A stretch of DNA of 64,000 nt from positions 1 to 64,000 of the forward strand of contig SCPZ01000014.1 in the NCBI GenBank assembly GCA_004299305.1, given 5' to 3'. Below the pieces are notes generated by a model that had not been told where the DNA came from, did no database searches, and was given only the letters and a program-made list of their open reading frames with translations. This stretch comes from Methylobacter sp. Lineage in GTDB: Bacteria; Pseudomonadota; Gammaproteobacteria; Methylococcales; Methylomonadaceae. Below, one piece after another: positions 19,221 to 28,556 of this stretch. The position numbers and the translations under genes were made by a program. Position 1 is the stretch's first letter, and every line of letters starts with the position of its first letter.

Positions 19221-19791
19221 AGGAAAAACTCGCCTGATATATGAATCTTTAATTTTATTTTCAATCTCCTGCTGCCAGCAGAAATTCTTATTCTTGCCTA
19301 GGAAATAACTTTGCCGACACACTTGCACTGAAGCCAACCCTCTCATAGGGTAAATTCCGATAATGCGGAATAACGACATAAGAAACTGTATCAATATATT
19401 CTAACTTCCTGAAAATAAGAAGATGCCAAATGAAATTTGCCGACTTTAACTTGATGTTCAAGCTTTTAAATCGAAAGTCAGTTAAATCGTGCGTTAGAGC
19501 AACAAATACAGCTATCCATCACCTATCACAATGATAGCCCCCCCTGATTTATCTATGATGTTCTCCAAAGTCAAACTGTAAAATTTGAAGATCGAGCGCC
19601 ACATAATCATAAACTGATTTAATGAGCGATTCCCGATACCAAGAATGTACTGACTATCCAGAACACAAAACAATAAAAATTGGTTTAACTCAATGTTCAA
19701 AAAAAATTACCTACATTTAGTTATAATTGACCGCTTAGCGTTACCCAACACCAAAATATTTATTTTTCGCCCTGATCTTTAATCAATACAC
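19221..19791. other. Divergent intergenic region between mshM and thiO
   Basis: No gene can be supported here. A perfect TATAAT at 19722-19727 lies 65 bp before thiO, but no good -35 is at the right distance. A 62-residue minus-strand frame (19512-19700) has no family resemblance and no ribosome-binding site. Confidence 0.4.
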
Positions 19792-20892
19792 ATGACCACA
19801 ACCCCGGATATCACCATCATTGGCGGCGGCATTATCGGCCTGCTAACTGCCCGCGAGTTTATTAAGGCGGGCGCTAGCGTCGCAATTATTGAAAAAAATG
19901 AACTGGGCCAGGAATCATCCTGGGCGGGCGGCGGTATTTTGCTGCCGCTTTATCCGTGGCGACAACCAGACGCGATTACCCGGCTGGTATTACAAAGTCT
20001 AAAGCTGTACCCGGCTCTGGCCTCGCAATTGGCTACCGAAACGCGGGTAGACCCGGAATGGAATCCTTGCGGCTTGCTGATCGTCAAAAATCCTGACCTT
20101 AGTGAGGCTGTTAACTGGTGCAACGCTAACGCTATTTCGTACCGGCCTGCCGGGGTGGATTTTTTTAATAGGCTTACCACAACCCCCGAGCAGCCGCTTT
20201 GGCTGCCTGAGATTGCCCAGGCACGCAATCCTCGCTTGGTTAAATCATTAAAACAAGACCTGGTTAACAAAGGTGTTACGCTAATAGAACATTGTGAACT
20301 AACTGCGATTACCCTCAATAAACATCGCATTACCGCGATCAATACCACGTCCGGCGAGTTTGCCGTCAATCAGTTGATTATTGCTGCGGGCGCCTGGACC
20401 GGCCAATTGTTTCAACATCTTTGTCCAGATGCTATTGGCGATGCGCCGAAAATCGCCCCGGTTAAAGGCCAGATGCTGTTATTTGACGCCCAACCGGAAA
20501 CACTGGACTACATGGTGCTAGATGGCGATCAATACCTGATTCCGCGACGCGACGGCAAAATATTAGCGGGCAGCACCGTAGAACAGGATGATTTTAATAA
20601 GACAACCACCTCAGAAGCCCGAGACCGGCTGAATGCATTTGCATTAAATTTACTGCCTTCCCTTAAAAATTTCCCAGCAATCAAACACTGGGCGGGATTA
20701 AGGCCGGGCACTGAACACGGCATCCCGTATATCGACAAACACCCCGAAATCGGCAATTTATTTATCAACGCCGGTCATTTTAGGAATGGCCTGGCGATGG
20801 GACCGGCATCGGCGCAACTGATGGTCGATCTTGTTTTGCAGCGACCGACTGCGGTAGCGCCGGAGCCTTATAAACTAACCAGCAAACATTAA
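19792..20892 (+). CDS. thiO: Glycine oxidase ThiO, FAD-dependent (thiamine biosynthesis)
   Basis: 366 residues. The Rossmann FAD-binding motif GGGIIGLLTA lies at 11-20, followed by the acidic ribose-binding residue in IIEKNELG. SWAGGGILLPLYPW is the characteristic ThiO signature, and the C-terminal GLRPGTEHGIPYID / GHFRNGLAMGPASAQLM segment closes the FAD site. It oxidises glycine to the imine used by ThiG for thiazole formation. No other thi gene is adjacent. A hairpin (GGCGACC / GGTCGCC, 20901-20918) separates it from pyrD. Confidence 0.9.
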   Translation: MTTTPDITIIGGGIIGLLTAREFIKAGASVAIIEKNELGQESSWAGGGILLPLYPWRQPDAITRLVLQSLKLYPALASQLATETRVDPEWNPCGLLIVKNPDLSEAVNWCNANAISYRPAGVDFFNRLTTTPEQPLWLPEIAQARNPRLVKSLKQDLVNKGVTLIEHCELTAITLNKHRITAINTTSGEFAVNQLIIAAGAWTGQLFQHLCPDAIGDAPKIAPVKGQMLLFDAQPETLDYMVLDGDQYLIPRRDGKILAGSTVEQDDFNKTTTSEARDRLNAFALNLLPSLKNFPAIKHWAGLRPGTEHGIPYIDKHPEIGNLFINAGHFRNGLAMGPASAQLMVDLVLQRPTAVAPEPYKLTSKH

Positions 20893-20949
20893 TATACATC
20901 GGCGACCGGCTGGTCGCCCCAACCGCATGAACTTCTATTGATCACACCT

Positions 20950-21963
20950 ATGAACCTTTATCCATTACTACGCCCCCTGTTATTTTCCTTAGATCCTGAA
21001 ACCGCTCACGAAGTAACGCTTAAGCTGCTGAATGCCTCCTATATTTCAGGCTTGTCAACACTGCTCTATCCCACCATTGACCACAAACCTGTCAACGTTA
21101 TGGGGCTTAATTTTAAAAACCCGGTCGGCCTTGCCGCCGGCATGGATAAAAACGGCGATTACATTAATGCATTGAGCGCATTAGGTTTCGGCTTCGTGGA
21201 AATAGGCACAGTGACCCCCCGCCCGCAACCGGGCAACCCGAAACCGCGCTTATTTAGACTGCCTGAGCACCAAGCTATCATCAATCGTATGGGCTTTAAC
21301 AATCGGGGCATAGTCCACCTGTTGACCCAGATACAACAAAGCCGTTATTCCGGTATTTTAGGCATTAATATCGGCAAGAATTTTGACACCCCGATTAAAC
21401 ATGCAGCGGACGATTATTTACTCGGTTTACGCAAGGTTTATAGCGCCGCCAGCTACATCACCATTAATATTTCTTCGCCGAACACCAAGAATTTGCGCCA
21501 GTTACAACAGGGCGATGACATTAAAAAACTGATTTCAACTTTAAAAGAAGAACAACTGAAACTGCAACAGCAGCACGGTAAATACGTGCCTTTGGCCCTG
21601 AAGATAGCGCCTGACCTGTCGACGGATGAAATAAGCCATATTGCCCGCTTGCTGCTGGAATTTGAAGTTGACGGTGTCATTGCGACCAACACCACGATTG
21701 CCCGCGACATGATTGCAAACCATCCGCTTGCCCATGAAGCAGGAGGTTTAAGCGGCGCACCGGTTAAAGAGTTATCAACAATTGTCGTGCGCGGATTGGC
21801 GGCGGAATTGAACGGCAAGATCCCGATTATTGCGGCAGGAGGGATTTTAACTGCGGACGATGCAAAGGAAAAATTAGCGGCAGGAGCGAGCCTGGTGCAA
21901 CTATACAGCGGCCTTATTTATCGAGGGCCGCAGTTGATAGCCGATATTGTGCAGAGCCTTTAG
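20950..21963 (+). CDS. pyrD: Dihydroorotate dehydrogenase (quinone), class 2
   Basis: 337 residues from the ATG at 20950; a TTG 12 bp upstream is possible but less likely. The N-terminal amphipathic helix pair that binds membrane quinone is present ([22 protein letters not shown] split over residues 1-22). FMN-barrel motifs include [28 protein letters not shown] and PIIAAGGI. The class-2 catalytic serine lies in NISSPNT. It makes orotate in pyrimidine synthesis at the inner membrane. Its stop overlaps that of the convergent Uma2 gene by 4 bp. Confidence 0.96.
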   Translation: MNLYPLLRPLLFSLDPETAHEVTLKLLNASYISGLSTLLYPTIDHKPVNVMGLNFKNPVGLAAGMDKNGDYINALSALGFGFVEIGTVTPRPQPGNPKPRLFRLPEHQAIINRMGFNNRGIVHLLTQIQQSRYSGILGINIGKNFDTPIKHAADDYLLGLRKVYSAASYITINISSPNTKNLRQLQQGDDIKKLISTLKEEQLKLQQQHGKYVPLALKIAPDLSTDEISHIARLLLEFEVDGVIATNTTIARDMIANHPLAHEAGGLSGAPVKELSTIVVRGLAAELNGKIPIIAAGGILTADDAKEKLAAGASLVQLYSGLIYRGPQLIADIVQSL

Positions 21964-22556
21964 AGCCGCGCCTGTTGCTCTTGAATATAGGACTGCACCT
22001 CGTCATTGTCGACGCGGGCGTAGATTTCTTCGACCGTCAGCGCCAAGCCAATCGAATCAAAGCGCACGCTGTCGCCCATAAAATAATGATTGGAAACCCA
22101 GCCTTCGCTTTTTCGACAGACTTCTACATCGACAAAGTCCTGTTCGATCAAAATGTATTCTTGTAGACTGGGGATACTCTGGTAGGCGATGCGCTTGGTC
22201 GTTTCATCGACACGCCGTGAGGCTTTCGACAAAACTTCGACCACAATCACCGGTGAATCGGTGTAATAATCGTGCTGCTTGTTTTCAGCACAAACAACCA
22301 TCACATCGGGATAGAAAAACCGACTTCCGACCTTAATTTTCAGGTCGGAACTAAACGGTTCACAAGGCTTATTTTTTAAGTGATTCCCAAATTCCCGATA
22401 AATATTCCCAGCTATCCTTTCATGATTCCGGCTGGCGCCCGCCATCGCATAAACATAGCCGTCAACATATTCATGCTTGATTTCGCTGATTAATTCACCT
22501 GCCAAGTAATCTTCCTCGCTGATCCAGACACTGGACGATTGTAAATTTGCCGACAT
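21960..22556 (-). CDS. Uma2-family (DUF820) restriction-endonuclease-like protein
   Basis: 198 residues from the ATG at 22556, preceded by AGAGGTAGG; a TTG at 22577 is the alternative. The Uma2 fold is shown by [18 protein letters not shown] near the start, [18 protein letters not shown] (nuclease-like Asp) and [14 protein letters not shown] (Glu-Val-Leu-Ser) in the middle. Uma2 proteins are PD-(D/E)XK-like and proliferate in bacteria with complex repeats; their role is unknown. It is convergent with pyrD and downstream of pmbA. A second Uma2 lies at 27889-28527. Confidence 0.85.
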   Translation of the reverse strand: MSANLQSSSVWISEEDYLAGELISEIKHEYVDGYVYAMAGASRNHERIAGNIYREFGNHLKNKPCEPFSSDLKIKVGSRFFYPDVMVVCAENKQHDYYTDSPVIVVEVLSKASRRVDETTKRIAYQSIPSLQEYILIEQDFVDVEVCRKSEGWVSNHYFMGDSVRFDSIGLALTVEEIYARVDNDEVQSYIQEQQARL

Positions 22557-22600
22557 GATCCTACCTCTACTATTCAATACGAAAAATCATAACAACGGGC

Positions 22601-23932
22601 TTATTCCCCGGCAATCGACATCCGCTCAACCAGTATCGAGCCGGTACGGATATTGCCGCGATAATCGACATCATTACCCACGGCGACGATGTTTTTCAGC
22701 ATATCTTTCAGGTTACCGGCAATAGTAATCTCCTCAACCGGATATTGAATTTCGCCATTCTCCACCCAAAACCCGGCGGCGCCGCGCGAATAGTCGCCAG
22801 TCACCATATTGACCCCCTGCCCCATCAACTCGGTAACCAACAAACCGGTATTCAGTTCTTTTAACATGCCCTGATAATCGAGAGCTCCGGTGTCTATCGT
22901 TAAATTATGCACGCCTCCGGCATTGCCGGTGCTGTGCAGGCCCAGCTTGCGGGCGGAATAGGTGCTCAATACATAACCGCGCAAAATACCGTCGCTGACG
23001 ATGTCCCGTGTTTGGGTGGCGACGCCTTCGCCGTCGTATGCGCTGCTGCCCAAAGCGCCTTTTAAAAGGGGCAGCTCGTGGATGCGGACGAATTCGGGGA
23101 ATACCTGGGTATCCAATGCATCCAGCAGGAATGACGATTTGCGGTATAGGTTGCCGCCGCTGATTGCGCCGATAAACGAACCGAGCAAGCCGGAAGCGGT
23201 TTCCGCGCAATACAGCACCGGACACTGCCGCGTACTTAGGCTACGCGCCTGCAAGCGCCGAAGGGTTCGCTCGGCCGCTTTGTTACCGACATCAACAGCG
23301 GATTCCAAAGCGCGCGCGTTTCTTGCCACGGTGTACCAGTAATCGCGCTGCATACTGTCGCCGCGCTGGGCCAATACCGAGCAGCTCAAGGAATGCCGGG
23401 TTGACGCATAGCCCTGAAGAAAACCCAGGGTATTGCCCATCACCCGGATGCCTCGGTGGGTATCGACCGAAGCGCCTTCGGAATTGCTGATTTCCGCATG
23501 ATAAGATCGCGCCGCATCTTCGCATTCAACGGCTAAAGCAATGGCCCCATCGACACCAATATCCCACGGGTGGTGAAGATCAAGGTCTGGAAACTCGGTA
23601 GCCAACAGTTCTTGCTCCGGCAAGCCCGAATATTCATCTTCACTGGTGTAACGGGCAATGCTACATGCCGCGCCGACCGTTTCCTTGATCGACGCTAACG
23701 ACAAATCCGTAGTACTGGCGGAACCTTTGCGCCGACCGAAATAAACGGTCACGCCCAGTCCCTGGTCGCAGTGATGCTCTATGGTTTCGACATCGCCCAG
23801 ACGCACCGATACGGATAAGCCGTTTTCCTGACTCAGACCCGCTTCTGCGGCGCTGGCGCCCTGTTTTACGGCCTCGTCCAATATATCCTGGACAGTGTTT
23901 TTTAAATGATTAATTTGTTGCTGATTTTGCAC
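22601..23932 (-). CDS. pmbA: Metalloprotease PmbA (TldE)
   Basis: 443 residues from a GTG at 23932 with GAGAA just upstream. The longer frame to 24025 would overlap the hemerythrin gene by 44 bp and is rejected. The N-terminus (ILDEAVKQGASAAEAGLSQENGLSV) and C-terminus (NPVGNDVDYRGNIRTGSILVERMSI-like) are typical. PmbA is the non-catalytic partner of TldD; the heterodimer degrades unfolded peptides and matures some microcins and RiPPs. tldD lies 1 kb away in the same orientation. Confidence 0.93.
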   Translation of the reverse strand: MQNQQQINHLKNTVQDILDEAVKQGASAAEAGLSQENGLSVSVRLGDVETIEHHCDQGLGVTVYFGRRKGSASTTDLSLASIKETVGAACSIARYTSEDEYSGLPEQELLATEFPDLDLHHPWDIGVDGAIALAVECEDAARSYHAEISNSEGASVDTHRGIRVMGNTLGFLQGYASTRHSLSCSVLAQRGDSMQRDYWYTVARNARALESAVDVGNKAAERTLRRLQARSLSTRQCPVLYCAETASGLLGSFIGAISGGNLYRKSSFLLDALDTQVFPEFVRIHELPLLKGALGSSAYDGEGVATQTRDIVSDGILRGYVLSTYSARKLGLHSTGNAGGVHNLTIDTGALDYQGMLKELNTGLLVTELMGQGVNMVTGDYSRGAAGFWVENGEIQYPVEEITIAGNLKDMLKNIVAVGNDVDYRGNIRTGSILVERMSIAGE

Positions 23933-23981
23933 TGTTTTCTCTAATTCTGTGTAGGTCGGGTTAGCGTGTCGTTCGAACCGG

Positions 23982-24572
23982 CTAATAGCTACTTGACTGC
24001 GTCCGTACGCCAAGTATTGTTTCAAGTTTTTCTTCCAGTTTATTACAGCGTTCTAATGATATGCGCCATAATTCCATCACTGAATCCAGCATCAAGTGTA
24101 TGGTAGCTGTGTCGTAATTTATTGTATTCTGTGATTCATAAGCCTGCCCAGGTGTGGCACCATGCTCGATGGCTCTTATTTGCGCAGCCATAATCATATC
24201 TGTCCCTAATATATGAAAGGTCAACCATGACGTGATAAAGCAGACCAGCTTTTCTGAAACCTCTTGGAAGTCGTCTTCCGTACACAGTCCTTTTCTCAGG
24301 TTTTTTATATCGTATATAAATGAGCTGTGTTCCATGCGTTGAATATTGATATGTCTTATATCTACTTTACTGCGCACCATCAGCAATTCTTCATCAACGA
24401 AATGCTTGTCCGCATAGGTCAGCAACTCTTGTAATATCTCATTGACCAGCGCTTCGCTTGCCCTCCCGTGCTCAAAGCTATCGCACAACTTATTAAGCAA
24501 TTCGAATAATTTTCGATGCTGAAGATCGACTAATTCAATATTTGTTTCAAAAATGCTCGACCAAATTAACAT
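23982..24572 (-). CDS. Bacteriohemerythrin-like diiron protein
   Basis: 196 residues. The hemerythrin ligand series is recognisable: DLQHRKLFELLN (about 17-28), DKHFVDEELLM (about 54-64), RMEHSSFI (about 80-87) and FHILGTDM (about 119-126). Such four-helix proteins bind O2 at a non-haem diiron centre, supplying oxygen to oxygenases in methanotrophs or acting as sensors. The C-terminal 55 residues extend beyond the domain as helix. It lies between tldD and pmbA, an unusual insertion into that pair. Confidence 0.85.
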   Translation of the reverse strand: MLIWSSIFETNIELVDLQHRKLFELLNKLCDSFEHGRASEALVNEILQELLTYADKHFVDEELLMVRSKVDIRHINIQRMEHSSFIYDIKNLRKGLCTEDDFQEVSEKLVCFITSWLTFHILGTDMIMAAQIRAIEHGATPGQAYESQNTINYDTATIHLMLDSVMELWRISLERCNKLEEKLETILGVRTQSSSY

Positions 24573-24898
24573 GCTGTTGCCCCTTATGTAATTATTGAAA
24601 ATGGTGCCTACTTACTATTCATTATCGTTGCCCGACATTTGACGTAGCCGAATGTCAGGCATAAACAGCATACCCAGCCGAACCGCAATTCTACTCCCCA
24701 AGCGATAGCGCAGATAGCGTTTCCAGCAAATTCGGAAGTATTCAAGACACACCACCCTGCTTTCGCTCAATTCGGCTTATTTCAGCACCTTTCGGCTTAT
24801 CGAAAACAGCAAAAATCTACAAAAATAATTTTTCAGTTGACTATAAATACAACAGGTTACTTCGTGTTTTCCGTGTCTTTCGTGGACAATTAGAACAG
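24573..24898. other. Intergenic region upstream of the hemerythrin gene
   Basis: 326 bp without coding signal. The stretch at 24860-24890 (cttcgtgttttccgtgtc) is a short dispersed sequence resembling one arm of the hairpin in the dnaK-dnaJ gap. No good promoter was identified by eye. Confidence 0.35.
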
Positions 24899-26350
24899 CT
24901 AAACACTCGTCCCGCCAACAGTCAACCCGTCAATCTTCAACGTCGGCTGCCCGACGCCGACCGGTACGCTTTGCCCGTCCTTGCCGCAAGTGCCGACGCC
25001 GCTATCCAACTCCAGATCGGTGCCGACCATAGATACCTTGGTTAACACATCAGGCCCGTTGCCTATCAGTGTCGCACCTTTAACGGCACGGGTAATTTTG
25101 CCGTTTTCGATCAGGTAGGCTTCGCTGGCGGAAAATACGAACTTGCCCGAGGTAATATCGACCTGCCCGCCGCCGAAGTTTTTCGCGTACAAGCCGTTTT
25201 TTACCGATTTGATGATTTCTTCGGGATCATGCTGGCCCGGCAGCATATAAGTGTTGGTCATGCGCGGCATCGGCAGGTGCGCGTAGGATTCGCGCCGACC
25301 GTTGCCGGTAGGCTGGACGCCCATTAAGCGGGCATTGAGATTGTCCTGCATGTAGCCTTTGAGTATGCCGTTTTCGATCAATACGGTCTTTTCTGTCGGC
25401 GTACCTTCATCATCTATCGTTAACGAGCCGCGCCGTCCCGGCAAGGTGCCGTCATCGACCACCGTGCATAAATCGGACGCTACCCGTTCGCCGACGCGAC
25501 CACTGAATGCCGAGGTGCCTTTGCGGTTAAAGTCGCCTTCCAGGCCATGACCGATGGCTTCATGCAGCAAGATGCCCGGCCAGCCCGAGCCCAACACTAC
25601 CGTCATATTACCGGCCGGGGCTTCAACAGCCTCCAGGTTAACCAGCGCCTGTCTTACCGCTTCGCGGCCATATGCCAACGCGGTATCCCGGTCGATAAAA
25701 TAACTGTAGTCGCTACGCCCGCCGCCGCCCATGCTGCCCTGTTCGCGCTGACCGTTTTGTTCGACGATAACCGTTACATTCATCCGCACCAAAGGCCGTA
25801 CATCGGCAACCAAAGAGCCGTCTTGCCTAGCTACCAGGATATGTTCATGCACGCCTACCAGGCTGACGATAACCTCTTCAATGCGGCTGTCCAGCTTGCG
25901 GGTTTCGCTGTCAACCCGGTGCAATAAATCGATTTTCTGTTGATCTTCCAATGATTTTAACGGATTTTGCGTCGCGTAATACTTCGGCCAGTCAGCGGTT
26001 TTTGCAGAGACCTTGCAATGCGGCGAGGCCACTTCCTGTCCTTGACGAACAATAGCCTTAACATTATTAGCCGCTTCCAGCAGCACCGGCAATTCAATCC
26101 GGTCACTGTAGGCAAAGCCGGTTTTTTCGCCGAATACCGCACGCACTCCGGCGCCCTGGTCGATATTATGACTGCCTTCTTTAATGATGCCGCCCTCCAT
26201 AACCCAGGATTCGAAATGGCTGGATTGAAAGTAAATATCCGCCGCATCAACCGGCGAACTGAGCAAGCGGCTCATAATTTTTTCAATGTCGCTATCTTGT
26301 ATACCGACCGGCGTTAAGATAGCTTGTCTTGCAAGGTTTAATATTTTCAC
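24899..26350 (-). CDS. tldD: Metalloprotease TldD
   Basis: 483 residues from a GTG at 26350; the frame also opens at a TTG at 26362 inside the adjacent tandem repeat. The zinc motif HEAIGH (HExxH) lies near residue 262 in [18 protein letters not shown]. Family blocks [17 protein letters not shown] and [22 protein letters not shown] match the N-terminal domain. TldD is the catalytic half of TldD/E. No Shine-Dalgarno is visible because 70 bp of AAGGTTC repeats sit directly upstream. Confidence 0.95.
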   Translation of the reverse strand: MKILNLARQAILTPVGIQDSDIEKIMSRLLSSPVDAADIYFQSSHFESWVMEGGIIKEGSHNIDQGAGVRAVFGEKTGFAYSDRIELPVLLEAANNVKAIVRQGQEVASPHCKVSAKTADWPKYYATQNPLKSLEDQQKIDLLHRVDSETRKLDSRIEEVIVSLVGVHEHILVARQDGSLVADVRPLVRMNVTVIVEQNGQREQGSMGGGGRSDYSYFIDRDTALAYGREAVRQALVNLEAVEAPAGNMTVVLGSGWPGILLHEAIGHGLEGDFNRKGTSAFSGRVGERVASDLCTVVDDGTLPGRRGSLTIDDEGTPTEKTVLIENGILKGYMQDNLNARLMGVQPTGNGRRESYAHLPMPRMTNTYMLPGQHDPEEIIKSVKNGLYAKNFGGGQVDITSGKFVFSASEAYLIENGKITRAVKGATLIGNGPDVLTKVSMVGTDLELDSGVGTCGKDGQSVPVGVGQPTLKIDGLTVGGTSV

Positions 26351-26360
26351 AGGTTCGATC

Positions 26361-26430
26361 AAGGTTCAAGGTTCAAGGTTCAAGGTTCAAGGTTCAAGGT
26401 TCAAGGTTCAAGGTTCAAGGTTCAAGGTTC
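26361..26430. repeat. Ten perfect tandem copies of a heptanucleotide (AAGGTTC)
   Basis: Exactly 70 bp, 10 x 7, with no mismatch; the next unit is degenerate. It abuts the tldD start, occupying the position of the ribosome-binding site and between tldD and bamC (38 bp from the bamC stop). Perfect conservation implies recent slippage or selection. Confidence 0.97.
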
Positions 26431-26468
26431 AAGATTGAAAGTATAAAACGACATCCCTTTCACCTCAG

Positions 26469-27050
26469 TCATTCTTCTTCCAGCTTATCGCGTAGCGTGT
26501 TAAACAGTAACTGCAACAAGTCTTCCGCGCCTTCGGCAGAAGGATGAGGGGCGTCGTTTTCAGCCGCGCTGCTTTGTTCGCTTGCATTGGCTTGGGTCGC
26601 GGTCACCGTTGTTTCTTCGCCGTCTTGCTTGACCGTCAACAGGTAAATGGCCGGGTCATCGCTTAAAAAGGCCGTCGCTTTTGCAAAAAAACTGGTTCTA
26701 TCCGCTGTATCTTGAGTAACGTAATAAAGCCCTTTATCGCGCTCATGATCGGTTATTTTGATGCCGCTTTGCTTCAATGCCCGGCTTAGGGTGTTCCAGG
26801 CATCGCTAAACGGCTGCTTGATCGTAAATTGTAATGGCGAATTCAGGTAAACATCCGAGCCTAAGCCGGTGCTGTCTTTTTTCCTTGGAATCGAACTATT
26901 ATCGACTGTGCGCTGCTCCCTGGACGGACTGCTGCTAGTCACGGTTGGAGGTCGCTCAAGGCTTTCAGTGTCACGGTAGCGGCTTTCTTCCGTGGTTCCG
27001 CAGGAAACCAGAAAACCAATCAGCAATAAACTTTTAACTATTACGCGCAT
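26469..27050 (-). CDS. bamC: BamC-like outer-membrane assembly lipoprotein
   Basis: 193 residues. A signal peptide ends in the lipobox L-V-S-C (Cys 17). The mature N-terminus SRYRDTESLERPPTV matches the conserved unstructured BamC lasso that binds BamD. One helix-grip domain follows (about 70-150: LQFTIKQPFSDAWNTLSRAL...). E. coli BamC has two such domains and about 344 residues, so this is a short form. It is a component of the outer-membrane beta-barrel assembly machine. It starts 1 bp after the nitrilase stop. Confidence 0.8.
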   Translation of the reverse strand: MRVIVKSLLLIGFLVSCGTTEESRYRDTESLERPPTVTSSSPSREQRTVDNSSIPRKKDSTGLGSDVYLNSPLQFTIKQPFSDAWNTLSRALKQSGIKITDHERDKGLYYVTQDTADRTSFFAKATAFLSDDPAIYLLTVKQDGEETTVTATQANASEQSSAAENDAPHPSAEGAEDLLQLLFNTLRDKLEEE

Positions 27051-27051
27051 A

Positions 27052-27864
27052 TTATTTACAAAAAAAACGACGATGATTCAGGGCCGGAAATGCACCCCGC
27101 ACTTTTTCCAGGCGTTCCAGATCTATTTCAGCAGAGACAAAGCCGCCACCCGTTTTGTAGCAATCCAGCACCACGCCCCACGGATCGATAATCATGCTAT
27201 TCCCGAAAGTTTTACGGCCATTAAGGTGAAAACCGCCCTGATTCGGCGCAATCACATAACACAGGTTTTCTACGGCACGCGCACGCAGCAGCAATTCCCA
27301 GTGCGCGGCTCCTGTTTCTGCGGTAAAGGCAGACGGAATGACCAGTATATCCATGTCCATCTTGCGGAAAAACTCGGGAAAGCGCAGGTCGTAACAGACA
27401 GCGACACCCAGCCTGCCAAATGGCGTATCAATCACCAACAAGTCCGTGCCCGGTTCAATAGAGTCCGATTCGCGGTACACCTCATTACTGCCTGGAACGC
27501 TGACATCAAACAAGTGTACTTTATCGTAGCGCGCAACCCGCTCGCCTTGATCGTTATAAATAAGACAAGCAGCCCGCACTTTATTGCTGTCATTGCCCGC
27601 TATCGGAATAGTGCCGCCGACCACCCAAACCGCATATTTTTTAGCTACCGATGCTAAGAAACTTTGGATAGGTCCCGATCCATCGACTTCTTTTGCTTTA
27701 ATTTTGTCCAGTTCATGATCGCCCATCAGCGCAAAGTTTTCCGGTAAAGCCACCAGCTTTGCGCCCGCTTTAACCGCTTCTGCAATAAGCTTGTCGGCTT
27801 CCAGCAAATTGGCGCTAATATTGGGGCTTGATGCCATTTGTATGGCCGCACATCTACTGCTCAT
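27052..27864 (-). CDS. Carbon-nitrogen hydrolase (Nit-type, probable deaminated-glutathione amidase)
   Basis: 270 residues from the ATG at 27864, with GGAA upstream; a TTG at 27879 is the alternative. The catalytic triad is complete: Glu in LPENFAL (about 43), Lys in YDKVHLFD (about 108) and Cys in GVAVCYDLRFPEFF (about 150). These match the Nit1/NitA branch that repairs deaminated glutathione. It sits inside the yhdP-tldD block, a frequent gammaproteobacterial location. Confidence 0.88.
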   Translation of the reverse strand: MSSRCAAIQMASSPNISANLLEADKLIAEAVKAGAKLVALPENFALMGDHELDKIKAKEVDGSGPIQSFLASVAKKYAVWVVGGTIPIAGNDSNKVRAACLIYNDQGERVARYDKVHLFDVSVPGSNEVYRESDSIEPGTDLLVIDTPFGRLGVAVCYDLRFPEFFRKMDMDILVIPSAFTAETGAAHWELLLRARAVENLCYVIAPNQGGFHLNGRKTFGNSMIIDPWGVVLDCYKTGGGFVSAEIDLERLEKVRGAFPALNHRRFFCK

Positions 27865-27888
27865 AATTTCATATTCCAAATATATGTA

Positions 27889-28527
27889 TTAAACAATTTG
27901 TTTTCCGTTGACAGGTTTTTCAATCTCCGCAAATACCTCCGCCAAATCAATCGCCAAATCGGGAAACAACACCGGACTGGCATTATCTTCTGCTGAAAAC
28001 ATGGCCAGCAATTGGTATTTTTCCGTTTGTTCGTTTAAAACAAACTGATGCACCGATTGCTCATAAGGATAAACCAGCCAATATTCTTTTACCCCGCTTT
28101 CTTGATATAAGGCGTATTTTTCTTGGGTTTCGCGCTTGGAATTACCCTTCGACAAAATTTCAATAATCCACTCCGGTGCGCCATTGCAGCCTTGTTGGTC
28201 CAATTTACCGGTATCGCAAATAACGCATAAATCGGGTTGAACCACGGTATAAATTTCTTTATTGGTGAGCATGGATTTTTTTCGATTATATAAACGCACA
28301 TCAAACGGTGCGTAAAATAATTTACACGGTTTATTACGCAAAAAAGAATAAAGATGACCGCCTAATTCCGTCACGATACTTTGATGCATAACATTCGGAG
28401 CTGGCGACATCAGTTGAACTTTTCCTTTAATCAACTCAACGGTTTCCACGAATTGCCATGTCAAATAATCGGCATAACTGTAGGTATCGTTCAAATCTAG
28501 TTGTGAAAGGCTAGTAATTTTTGTCAT
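27889..28527 (-). CDS. Uma2-family (DUF820) restriction-endonuclease-like protein
   Basis: 212 residues from an ATG at 28527 with a weak AGGCGA upstream. The longer frame to 28578 would overlap yhdP. Motifs: VETVELIKGKVQLMSPAPNV at the N-terminus, the nuclease-like Asp in VVQPDLCVICD and the Glu in PEWIIEILSKGNSKRE. It lies between yhdP and the nitrilase gene, which are adjacent in many relatives, so it looks like an insertion into a conserved operon. Biological role unknown. Confidence 0.85.
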   Translation of the reverse strand: MTKITSLSQLDLNDTYSYADYLTWQFVETVELIKGKVQLMSPAPNVMHQSIVTELGGHLYSFLRNKPCKLFYAPFDVRLYNRKKSMLTNKEIYTVVQPDLCVICDTGKLDQQGCNGAPEWIIEILSKGNSKRETQEKYALYQESGVKEYWLVYPYEQSVHQFVLNEQTEKYQLLAMFSAEDNASPVLFPDLAIDLAEVFAEIEKPVNGKQIV

Positions 28528-28556
28528 GTTGTCGCCTAAAATTTCAAAGTCAACGG

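Noticed and set aside
19512-19700. 62-residue minus-strand frame between mshM and thiO
   Set aside because: No ribosome-binding site, no family pattern and no conserved context.
26329-26547. Plus-strand frame through the heptanucleotide array (repeated SRFKVQG)
   Set aside because: It is simply the translation of the tandem repeat and overlaps tldD and bamC on the other strand.
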